Shown here: piece by piece, positions 53,775-64,000 of the stretch
Position numbering within the stretch: the first letter of the stretch is position 1
How the letters are laid out: every line of letters starts with the position of its first letter
Source of the DNA: Rossellomorea sp. BNER
GTDB lineage: Bacteria > Bacillota > Bacilli > Bacillales > Bacillaceae_B
DNA length: 64,000 nucleotides
Direction of reading: 5' to 3'
NCBI GenBank assembly: GCA_024213275.1
Contig: JANAVG010000004.1
Location: forward strand, 65,759 to 129,758
Notes under the pieces: generated by a model
Seen by the model: only the letters and a program-made list of their open reading frames with translations
Database searches by the model: none
Told to the model about the DNA's origin: nothing
Made by a program: the position numbers and the translations under genes

Positions 53775-54401
53775 TTATTGAGTTTTTGGTTTCAGCTGAT
53801 AGTTTTTAAATTTCAATCGTGTATAAGAAATAATTCCGGACAATAAGAAGAAGCTGATAATCGTTCCTTCTCGAATATTGATTGGTAAATTGTATAGTAG
53901 TGATATTGTTATTGATAGAATAATGGAGAATAAATCGACACAATATCTGTATTGAGAGAAAGAGCGTTTTGTTAATTCAGCTATTCGTAAACATAAACTT
54001 TCAATAGGAAAAGGAATAATATCTAATGATAAAATAATGCCTGTTGTTCCACCGGCTAGTATCGTACCGAAAATAAATAGTCCGATCCTTACTAAATAAT
54101 TCTCTACGTGAATCGTACCGAAAATAGTATAGAGGAAAAAATTAATAACCATTCCAAAGAACAAGATGGAAATGAACATCAAAGTAAATTTTCTAAAATC
54201 CTTTTTTTCGCATAGGCAGTAACCGATTAGAAAAATGAGATTTGCAATGAATGTAATTGTTCCAACTTTGATGGAAGTCCATTAAGAAATGGATAAATTC
54301 ATCGCATTAAAACTGCTTACTCCAACATCAACTTTTAATGTAAGACTAATGCCAATAACACATACTATATAGAGTAGAATCGATTGAATTACTTTTTTCA
54401 T
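53775..54401 (-). pseudogene. YczE/YyaS/YitT-type membrane protein with a nonsense codon
   Basis: From ATG 54401 (behind AGAGGAA) the frame reads MKKVIQSILLYIVCVIGISL to NLSIS, then TAA at 54282-54284 (codon 40), then WTSIKVGTITFIANLIFLIG and on to 53775. The full 208-codon frame has five hydrophobic segments and ASGT-type turns (LAGGTTGIILSLDIIPFPIE). CAA to TAA would explain the stop. The downstream 135 codons have an internal ATG but no ribosome binding site. Its start is two bases after the HAD gene's stop. Confidence 0.8.
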
Positions 54402-54403
54402 GA

Positions 54404-55099
54404 TTATTCCTCTAATAAGTCCATTATTTGCATTAAATTTGGTATCGTATATGTGCTCTTAGGTGAACATGATTTAGGCATGCTTCTCTTAGGGTTAAAC
54501 CATACACAATCAATTCCGACATTGATAGCTCCTTGAATATCCGATGTTAAACGATCACCTATCATTAAAAATTCTTCTTTACGGCTTGTATGCAGGGCAT
54601 CAAAAATATAGTAAAAGAAATGGGGATTCGGTTTTTCATAACCAATTTCTTCGGAGATAAAAAGTTGTTCAAAATATCCTTGTAGCTTGGCACCTTCTAT
54701 TCTTTTTCTTTGAGTCTTTCCTACACCGTTTGTTCCAATATATAATTTATAATCTTGCTTACTTAAAGCATTTAATAATTCATGTGCATGGATAATTGTT
54801 TTATATCCTTGGTTTAAATGCTCACGGTACATAGCTTCAACTTTTGCTCCGTTTTCATCTATATGAAATTCCTTCAAAAAAAGTGAAAAACGCGTTGTCA
54901 GCACTTCTTCACGAGAAATCAAGCCTTCCTCTAATCGATACCATAATCCATCATTAATGCGCTTATAACATGCAATGGTTTGTTTGTTATAGGGCACCCC
55001 GTATCGCGTAATGATTTGTTTTAAAGCCTTTTCTTCTGAATCTTGAAAATCAAGTATCGTATCATCTAAGTCAAAAATAATATGTTTGTATTTGTTCAT
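54404..55099 (-). CDS. HAD-superfamily hydrolase (YjjG/YfnB type)
   Basis: 231 residues, soluble. Catalytic motif HIIFDLDDTILDF (nucleophile Asp in FDLDD), motif II with IGTNGVGKTQRKRI, motif III ISEEIGYEKPNPHFF and motif IV MIGDRLTSDIQGA are all present. The insertion pattern fits noncanonical-nucleotide phosphatases of the YjjG kind, though sugar phosphates are possible. AGAGGTGG precedes ATG 55099; upstream in-frame codons are not needed. Operon with the broken YczE-like gene. Confidence 0.9.
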   Translation of the reverse strand: MNKYKHIIFDLDDTILDFQDSEEKALKQIITRYGVPYNKQTIACYKRINDGLWYRLEEGLISREEVLTTRFSLFLKEFHIDENGAKVEAMYREHLNQGYKTIIHAHELLNALSKQDYKLYIGTNGVGKTQRKRIEGAKLQGYFEQLFISEEIGYEKPNPHFFYYIFDALHTSRKEEFLMIGDRLTSDIQGAINVGIDCVWFNPKRSMPKSCSPKSTYTIPNLMQIMDLLEE

Positions 55100-55176
55100 T
55101 CCTATCCACCTCTTGGTAGTAATATATCGAAAGTAAGAATATAATAATAGGAGATATCTCATATTGAGGTGATATA

Positions 55177-55848
55177 ATGGAAAAAATCAATTTGAAGGAT
55201 TACGCTGAAATTTTTGTAGATATATATAATGATATTCAAGAAACTTTTCCGAAAGCAGTTTTACATCAGGCTTTTATTTGTAAGTTTTCTTCTAATGAAT
55301 ATATAGTGCGCTTTGATGAAGATATTCAGTACTTATTTTTGTTATTGGATGGGCGGGCAAAAATATACATAGTACACGAAAATGGAAAACGTGCGCTGAT
55401 TCAGTTTCTAAAGAAAGATGATTTTATTGGTGAATTATCCTTGATTGAGGTGGAAAAGAATTTAAAAGATGTTGTGGCTATAAATGACTGCACTTGCTTA
55501 GCGGTTCCATTGGCTTCATCGAAAGAGCATCTGTTAAATGACAATCTTTTTCTCCATAATTTATTAAAATATTTAGGTGATAAATTACTTAAAAGAACGG
55601 ATCATTACACAGCTATGCAGGATTATGAATTCAAAAATCGACTGGCGAAATATATTCTTCAAATAGAAAACGATGGATGCTTTCAAGAGAAGCATACCGA
55701 AACGGCAGAATACGTCGGGGTAAGCTATCGACATTTATTATACACACTTAATCAATTCCTTGAAGAAGGATTATTAGAAAAAAAAGGAAGAAAATATTTT
55801 ATCATTAATAAAGAAAAGTTAGAAAGATTGAGTTCAAAAAAGGATTAA
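55177..55848 (+). CDS. Crp/Fnr family regulator (YeiL-like)
   Basis: 223 residues. An N-terminal cyclic-nucleotide-binding-type beta-barrel (FDEDIQYLFLLLDGRAKIYI, IQFLKKDDFIGELSLIEVEK) precedes a long helix and a C-terminal winged helix (TAEYVGVSYRHLLYTLNQFL). No conserved Cys cluster or cAMP-contact Arg is evident, fitting YeiL-type members. The ATG follows GAGGTGATATA. Divergent from the HAD/YczE operon with 77 bases between starts; a regulator of that operon by position. No cAMP in Bacillota, so the effector is unknown. Confidence 0.85.
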   Translation: MEKINLKDYAEIFVDIYNDIQETFPKAVLHQAFICKFSSNEYIVRFDEDIQYLFLLLDGRAKIYIVHENGKRALIQFLKKDDFIGELSLIEVEKNLKDVVAINDCTCLAVPLASSKEHLLNDNLFLHNLLKYLGDKLLKRTDHYTAMQDYEFKNRLAKYILQIENDGCFQEKHTETAEYVGVSYRHLLYTLNQFLEEGLLEKKGRKYFIINKEKLERLSSKKD

Positions 55849-56330
55849 TTTAGTTTGATTTGATAACTTGAAATATATACAAGTTGTTTCATTTTTTCAT
55901 ATCACAGAAACGAATACTGCTTTGCTAAATATAGGTTTAAAAAAGCTAATAGAATATTTACTACCACCATTAAAATTTTAATAAGTAGAAATTATCACAA
56001 TGTCATTTTTTTAACATAAGTAAGCAAATCTTTTGCGTTTTTTCAATCAATCAAAGTCTTTAAAATAGCCTAATAAAATAAAAATATTGTTAAAATGAAT
56101 TTATACTCTGTTTGTGATGTTTCTCACTTTAACTACCATGAAAATAAACTTCTATAACTCTGAAAAACGACAATACCAAAGATGGCCCATCTCATTCGCT
56201 TAAAAAAAATTAAGAGAGCCGAAAAATCATTAATCTATGGATTGGGTTGACTGGATTAAGAACCAGTATGGACAGTTCAACATATTTTCATTCTCTGTGG
56301 TGCAGCGCCGATCTTGCGCTGCATGGATGG
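55849..56330. other. Intergenic region of about 480 bases
   Basis: AT-rich DNA without a gene. AAGAGAGCC and neighbouring bits could be weak hairpins. The final part near 56280 begins the next repeat unit. No remnant identified. Confidence 0.4.
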
Positions 56331-56475
56331 CTAACGGGTGCGTTAGTGAAAGAAGAATTAATTGATTTTAAGATTGAGATCATATTTTAGTTATTCCATT
56401 ATAGGGCGCTTTAACGAAATAACGAAGCGCTCTAATTTTCATTATCGGGTCAGATTGTGGAACAAACATTTTATG
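56331..56475. repeat. Dispersed repeat, longest copy (about 145 bases)
   Basis: Begins CTAACGGGTGCGTTAG, continues through AGAAGAATTAATTGATTTTA and TTATTCCATTATAGGGCGCT, a GGGCGC/GCGCTC palindrome (56402-56435), and ends with CAGATTGTGGAACAAAC. The first 100 bases match 60843-60935; the tail matches 43330 and 47835. Seen only in the 42-61 kb part of the window. Confidence 0.8.
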
Positions 56476-56495
56476 ATATTTAGATTAACTTAACT

Positions 56496-56532
56496 AATAA
56501 TTAGTTGCTTATGAGAGACTAATTATTTTTTT
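56496..56532 (+). terminator. Terminator-like hairpin in the long rph upstream region
   Basis: AATAATTAGT (56496-56505) pairs with ACTAATTATT (56518-56527), followed by TTTTTT. It lies 410 bases before rph with no gene upstream of it in this orientation, so it could be an attenuator. Confidence 0.6.
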
Positions 56533-59553
<3,021 letters not shown>

Positions 59554-59816
59554 TTGCTGAATGCCCTACAGTATGAAAGATTATATTGAAATTCTTATCT
59601 TTTGTTATCAAATAATCATTTTTATGTTAAAGCAGCGGAAGATCCGTTGCTTTTTCTCTTCCTTTTCAAATATATTTTTTATAAAATTCTCTTCTAAAAC
59701 ATCCACTTAATTGACCATAATTCCTAGTTGTCCCGCTCTTTTCGTACCCTAGTAAACTTTAAATAACATCAATGGAGCCCCGTTGTTCAATCACGAAACC
59801 ATACAGTTGCTTATAC

Positions 59817-59846
59817 TTGACAAGCAACCGTATAGTTGCTTATACT
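59817..59846 (+). promoter_or_regulatory. Promoter with an inverted repeat in its spacer
   Basis: TTGACA (59817-59822), 18-base spacer, TATACT (59841-59846). The spacer holds GCAACCGTATAGTTGC (59824-59839), an inverted repeat GCAAC-N6-GTTGC typical of ArsR-family operators. A similar TACAGTTGCTTATACTTGA repeat starts just before it. A transcript would begin near 59853, the ATG itself. Confidence 0.75.
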
Positions 59847-59852
59847 CGATAT

Positions 59853-60131
59853 ATGAATTGGGACAAAGACGCTATATTCAAAGCACTTGGCGACTCAACT
59901 CGACGGCTTATATTAGACGAACTATCCGAACGCAACGAGCTGACGTTGTATGAACTTACGGCACGTCTCATTATGAAGCATCACCTTTCCATTTCGCGAC
60001 AAGGGATAGCTAAACATCTTTCTGTATTGGAGGATGCAGGGCTTGTAAAATCAAAACGGAAGGGAAAATATCGAGTACTTAAGTTCAACAACGAACCACT
60101 TAAAAACTTGCTGAAAGGATGGATAGAGTAA
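59853..60131 (+). CDS. ArsR/SmtB-family regulator, apparently leaderless
   Basis: 92-residue winged-helix repressor. Pattern: IFKALGDSTRRLILDELSER, LTLYELTARL, ISRQGIAKHLSVLEDAGLV and a basic wing. No ELCVCDL-type metal site. The ATG 59853 is seven bases after the -10 box, and no ribosome binding site precedes it, so the mRNA probably lacks a leader. An upstream ATG at 59772 would translate through the promoter and is not believed. The promoter carries a likely self-binding inverted repeat. VOC gene 60337 is next on the same strand. Confidence 0.85.
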   Translation: MNWDKDAIFKALGDSTRRLILDELSERNELTLYELTARLIMKHHLSISRQGIAKHLSVLEDAGLVKSKRKGKYRVLKFNNEPLKNLLKGWIE

Positions 60132-60263
60132 TTTTGTAAAAAAACAAGAAACAAAATATCCCGCAGACGTAAGTAGGGGAACAAAAAGTGGATGAAGTCA
60201 CTGAGTGTGTTTTGAATGGTTCAGTAAAAATGGCATTATAGGAACAGGATTTCGGATGAACGT

Positions 60264-60304
60264 GTGGTTTTTTGCTTACAGCTAGATTGTTAGCAAAAAA
60301 CCAT
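60264..60304 (+). promoter_or_regulatory. Hairpin in the leader of the VOC gene
   Basis: TGGTTTTTTGCT and AGCAAAAAACCA form a 12-bp inverted repeat ending 20 bases before the AAAGGAGGT of the next gene. It could influence its translation, or be an operator. Confidence 0.45.
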
Positions 60305-60336
60305 ACATCGCAAATATCAAAGGAGGTAAAAACTAT

Positions 60337-60720
60337 ATGAAAATTATTGTTACCAGTATATTCGTAGAAGATCAAGACAAGGCACTAGAGTTTTATTCAG
60401 AAACGCTGGGCTTTGTAAAAAAGCACGACGTTCCCAGCGGAGAATTTAGATGGATTACGCTTGTTTCTCCCGAGGAGCAAGATGGTACTGAGCTTTTGCT
60501 TGAACCAAATAATCATCCAGCAGCCAAAGAGTATCAAAAGAAGCTATTTGAAGAAGGCATACCTGTAACAATGTTTGGTGTTAAGGATGTTCGCAAAGAG
60601 TACGATAGGTTATTGAAACACGGTGTGAAGTTTACTATAGAGCCGACAGAAATGGGCGAAGTCACAATAGCTGCCTTCGACGATACATGCGGAAACCTTA
60701 TTCAGATAATACAGAAGTAA
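60337..60720 (+). CDS. VOC-family (glyoxalase-like) protein
   Basis: 127 residues, two beta-alpha-beta-beta-beta modules. SIFVEDQDKALEFYSETLGF opens it, and ELLLEPNNHPAAKEYQKKLF and FDDTCGNLIQIIQK follow, with Glu/His-type metal-ligand positions. Members include glyoxalases, fosfomycin/bleomycin resistance proteins and others; substrate unknown. AAAGGAGGT precedes the ATG. Probably regulated with, or by, the ArsR gene 200 bases upstream. Confidence 0.85.
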   Translation: MKIIVTSIFVEDQDKALEFYSETLGFVKKHDVPSGEFRWITLVSPEEQDGTELLLEPNNHPAAKEYQKKLFEEGIPVTMFGVKDVRKEYDRLLKHGVKFTIEPTEMGEVTIAAFDDTCGNLIQIIQK

Positions 60721-60728
60721 CTTTATGT

Positions 60729-60762
60729 ATAACCCTGTCCTAATTTTAGGACGGGGTTTAAC
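60729..60762 (+). terminator. Terminator after the VOC gene
   Basis: AACCCTGTCCT and AGGACGGGGTT flank AATTTT, followed by TAA. Stable stem, weak T-run. Confidence 0.7.
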
Positions 60763-60842
60763 GTGTTTAATGTATAAATATAAATAATATTGTTGGCATT
60801 CGATAGTAGATATATAATATTGTGAATTCGTTTACTTAAACT

Positions 60843-60930
60843 AATGGAGGCATTAGTTTAAGAAGAATTAAGTGGTTTTAGGATTGAGACCATTTTTAAG
60901 TTATTCCAGTAAAGGGCGCATTAATGGAAT
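60843..60930. repeat. Dispersed repeat, copy similar to 56331
   Basis: TAATGGAGGCATTAG, AGAAGAATTAAGTGGTTTTA, TTATTCCAGTAAAGGGCGCA and TTAATGGAATAA correspond one for one to the copy at 56331. The right-hand CAGATTGTGG tail is absent. Confidence 0.8.
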
Positions 60931-60958
60931 AAAAAAAGTGGCCGGAAGCCCCTTTTTT
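60931..60958. terminator. Bidirectional terminator
   Basis: AAAAAGTGGC and GCCCCTTTTT flank CGGAA, with poly-A on one side and poly-T on the other. Lies between the converging VOC genes. Confidence 0.75.
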
Positions 60959-60989
60959 GGTAAAGAAATCGCTATAGAATAAGGCTGGC

Positions 60990-61802
60990 TCATTTTGTGA
61001 ATCTATACGTTGCCCCTAAGATCTGTAGGTCTTCTTCTTGTTCGGAGCCGGAAAATGTAACTGAAAATGGCGTTTCCCCACGTCTGTCGAGAATATCGGA
61101 AACGATCCCTTTTCCGATAGGGCTGTAGAAGACGAGGTCACCGCCTTCGAGTTTTAGCTTTCTTCCTCGCGCATTTAGTTTTTTATCGTAAAAAGGCTCA
61201 TCCGTTTTTAAGTCTAAATAGTTCGCCCACGTGTTGACGGTCTTCTCCACATCTTGCACAGCATAGCCCACAGCTGACAATGATAAATTGCCTCTTGGAT
61301 GAGTAGCGATAATGGAGCGATGGATTAAATCCTGTCTACGATCCTTATCACATTCTTGCCATTCAATAAAAAAAGGCAGATCAAGCGTTTCATCCGTTTT
61401 CCCGACAAATAATAGTTTCCATGTAAGGAGACAACCATCTGGACGTCTCCTGCTTAGGGGTGATGGACCATAAACCTCCAGGCCAAGTTGCCGAAAACGC
61501 TCGGCTTCAACTTCCAGATTGCTAGAACGAAGGGCGATTCTCCGTAAACCGTTAGTATGATGGTTCCTTCTGATGGATTCTTTTAAGCTATATTTCTCTT
61601 TATCAGGGAGATCTATCAATTGTTGATCAAATACTCCGATTAATTCAATATAGCTGAGATCAAAATAACTGAGGGCATTGTATGTTCCCAGATTATCATG
61701 CCGCCCCCCTTCAACCACATGTAATCCCTTCTTTTGAAGTAGCTTCATAGCTTCTAATGGCTGATGCACGAAATGAACGATATGATCGAATTGAAAGCTC
61801 AT
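60990..61802 (-). CDS. Large VOC-family protein (glyoxalase-like domain)
   Basis: 270 residues. FDHIVHFVHQPLEAMKLLQK starts a first half-domain with the His metal ligand, and ALSYFDLSYIELIGVFD carries Glu. A second, less conserved half begins near NLSLSAVGYAVQDVEKTV. This single-chain double-module layout is common in Bacillus. GAAAGGAGC precedes the ATG. Function unknown; isolated, with a terminator-like hairpin between it and the VOC gene. Confidence 0.85.
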   Translation of the reverse strand: MSFQFDHIVHFVHQPLEAMKLLQKKGLHVVEGGRHDNLGTYNALSYFDLSYIELIGVFDQQLIDLPDKEKYSLKESIRRNHHTNGLRRIALRSSNLEVEAERFRQLGLEVYGPSPLSRRRPDGCLLTWKLLFVGKTDETLDLPFFIEWQECDKDRRQDLIHRSIIATHPRGNLSLSAVGYAVQDVEKTVNTWANYLDLKTDEPFYDKKLNARGRKLKLEGGDLVFYSPIGKGIVSDILDRRGETPFSVTFSGSEQEEDLQILGATYRFTK

Positions 61803-61979
61803 TCGTTAGCTCCTTTCCCTTTGGAATATTATGATTAAGTAGGACAGGGATCCATCTTTTATATTATCGGAAATATCATTATATATGAAATATTAAGCAA
61901 CTAAATTATGGATAATTGTTGCAATAAAAGACGTTCTAATATTGATGAATCTCATTTGGAACACTGATCGTGGCAATCA

Positions 61980-62045
61980 TCAAATAAAGAAGTAACCACC
62001 ACCCATCTGCTCATTTGGGGTATTGATGATTACTTCTTTCATTGT
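61980..62045 (-). terminator. Inverted repeat downstream of the aldolase gene
   Basis: AAAGAAGTAA and TTACTTCTTT frame a 34-base loop, about 120 bases beyond the aldolase stop. Possible terminator of the PTS/aldolase operon. Confidence 0.4.
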
Positions 62046-62162
62046 GCGACTCTAACTGAGCCACTGCAGTTTCTAATGTTGATTTATTATTTTATATTTT
62101 GCCGCCTGCATGAGAATGAATAAGTCTAACTTCAAATAAACTCCATCAACTGGAATTTCAAA

Positions 62163-63083
<921 letters not shown>

Positions 63084-63102
63084 TTATTTAAGAAATTTGT
63101 TT

Positions 63103-63561
63103 CTAATGGTTAACCAAAGCGTTATTTAATTCTTCAAGAATTTCTTCAGGCTTAGATGCCTTCAATAATTGGTCACGGACTTCTTGATGGATTAACATTC
63201 TTGAGATGCTTGATAAAAGTGATAGATGGGTTGTGCCCGCTTCACTTTCGGGAATTAATAAAGCAATCAAAAACGTAACTGGCTTTCCGTCCATCGAATC
63301 CCATTCAATCCCTTCGTTGAGTGTGATAATAATCGCACCGGGTTTTTGAACGGTCCCTGATTTTGTATGCGGGATGGCAAAACCATCAAGGAAACCGGTA
63401 GTCCCTTGGGTTTCCCGACTGAACAACCCATCGACAATTGCCTGCTTTGAATTGGAGATCTCTGATGCTACAGCTATTTCTGCAATTTTTTCAAATACTT
63501 CTTTTTGTGAAGATAATGTTTGATTGACTAGGATGTTATCAAGATTATAAATTTCTATCAT
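63103..63561 (-). CDS. PTS system EIIA component, fructose/mannitol family
   Basis: 152 residues. GFLDGFAIPHTKSGTV carries the phosphorylated His (IPHTK), and LIALLIPESEAGTTHLSLLS follows, typical of EIIA-Fru. AAGGAGTG sits seven bases before ATG 63561, so the GTG at 63570 that overlaps the site is rejected. Cytoplasmic phospho-carrier that feeds the IIC/IIB proteins of the same operon. It is 15 bases upstream of, and coupled with, the EIIC gene. Confidence 0.9.
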   Translation of the reverse strand: MIEIYNLDNILVNQTLSSQKEVFEKIAEIAVASEISNSKQAIVDGLFSRETQGTTGFLDGFAIPHTKSGTVQKPGAIIITLNEGIEWDSMDGKPVTFLIALLIPESEAGTTHLSLLSSISRMLIHQEVRDQLLKASKPEEILEELNNALVNH

Positions 63562-63576
63562 GTTGTACACTCCTTA

Positions 63577-64000
63577 TTAAGCGGATAATTTTTCACCTTG
63601 TTTGACTTGATTTTTTTTAGCACTGTATTTTCTTGAATATCCGTAAGCTACTCCACCTATAAGTGAACCGATTAAGATCGCCATAACCCACTTGAATGCA
63701 CCTGTTACGACTGGCAGTACTAAGAATCCGCCATGTGGTGCTGGTACTTGGACATTAAAGGTATAGGTTAAAATAGCTGAGATTGAAGAGGCTACCATGA
63801 GAATCGGGATGACTACAATTGGGTTTTTGGCTGCAAACGGTATCGCTCCTTCGGTAATATGGGTAGATCCTAAGATAAAGTTAACGACCCCTGCATTTCG
63901 CTCGGATTGATTAAAGTGCTTTTTAAAAAGTACAACCGCAAACGCTGTTACAAGTGGTGGAGTGATACAAGCTGCTGATACTCCCGCCATAAAGTATAGA
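63577..64000 (-). CDS. PTS system EIIC component, fructose family (partial)
   Basis: C-terminal 140 codons of a membrane permease of the fructose PTS, running off the right edge; the frame is open to the last base. About three TM segments, with VSAACITPPLVTAFAVVLFK, HITEGAIPFAAKNPIVVIPI and VQVPAPHGGFLVLP, the usual IIC-Fru loop motifs. Its start and any fused EIIB are outside the window. Operon order on the minus strand: EIIC, EIIA, aldolase. Confidence 0.88.
   Translation of the reverse strand, partial: LYFMAGVSAACITPPLVTAFAVVLFKKHFNQSERNAGVVNFILGSTHITEGAIPFAAKNPIVVIPILMVASSISAILTYTFNVQVPAPHGGFLVLPVVTGAFKWVMAILIGSLIGGVAYGYSRKYSAKKNQVKQGEKLSA

Noticed and set aside
53775-54182. Intact small membrane-protein gene from the internal ATG at 54182
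   Set aside because: The same frame continues upstream to ATG 54401 with a good ribosome binding site, broken only by one TAA, so it is a pseudogene fragment.
59772-59852. Longer ArsR protein from ATG 59772
   Set aside because: Translation would run through the -35/-10 boxes and operator; the ArsR pattern begins at ATG 59853.

Overview
The window looks like chromosome of a low-GC Bacillota organism, most likely a Bacillaceae bacterium (Bacillus in the broad sense). The basis is gene content, AGGAGG-type ribosome binding sites with frequent TTG/GTG starts, sigma-A-like promoters and U-tract terminators. I cannot name the species. I see no rRNA, tRNA, CRISPR array or intact insertion sequence.

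Region 1 (1-18.9 kb) is a glycosaminoglycan or similar uronate-polysaccharide utilisation locus. It encodes an ABC importer without its ATPase (binding lipoprotein at 475; permeases at 10472 and 11439), a secreted PL8 lyase, a cytoplasmic heparinase II/III-type lyase, a sulfatase, a GH88 unsaturated uronyl hydrolase, and KduI-KduD-KdgK-KdgA, which turn the released unsaturated uronate into pyruvate and glyceraldehyde-3-phosphate. A multi-TM sensor kinase and a NarL-type response regulator lie on the opposite strand between the two catabolic operons. Both operons carry the same promoter-proximal element, a 6-bp inverted motif spaced 37 bp in each copy. This is the best candidate for a coherent, little-described regulatory system here.

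Region 2 (18.9-22.8 kb) is a C4-dicarboxylate uptake module: dctA, its sensor kinase, and a response regulator broken by a stop at codon 8. Operator and cre-like sites precede dctA.

Region 3 (24-34 kb) is an exopolysaccharide cluster: sugar-phosphate transferase, galE, a Wzz-like protein, a CpsD-like protein without a recognisable P-loop, flippase, polymerase, two glycosyltransferases, and a mannose-1-phosphate guanylyltransferase/isomerase. A beta-helix protein lies on the opposite strand at its end.

Region 4 (35-56 kb) is an accessory zone with many small single genes, intergenic palindromic repeats and decayed genes: BTAD-regulator and membrane-protein fragments, a topology-modulation remnant, a tyrosine recombinase with a deletion, and a YczE-like gene with a nonsense codon. 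Intact genes include an orphan OppB/OppC-like permease pair, RpiR, DinB, SRPBCC, a P-loop kinase, a DUF1801/CDGSH protein, Rrf2-DoxX, a Vat-type acetyltransferase, a tandem-HTH MerR protein, a nucleoside deoxyribosyltransferase-like protein, HAD and Crp-family genes.

Region 5 (56-64 kb) holds a rifamycin phosphotransferase (rph) with a GC-rich internal segment, an apparently leaderless ArsR gene with a VOC gene, another VOC protein, and the end of a fructose-type PTS/GatY aldolase operon that runs off the window.
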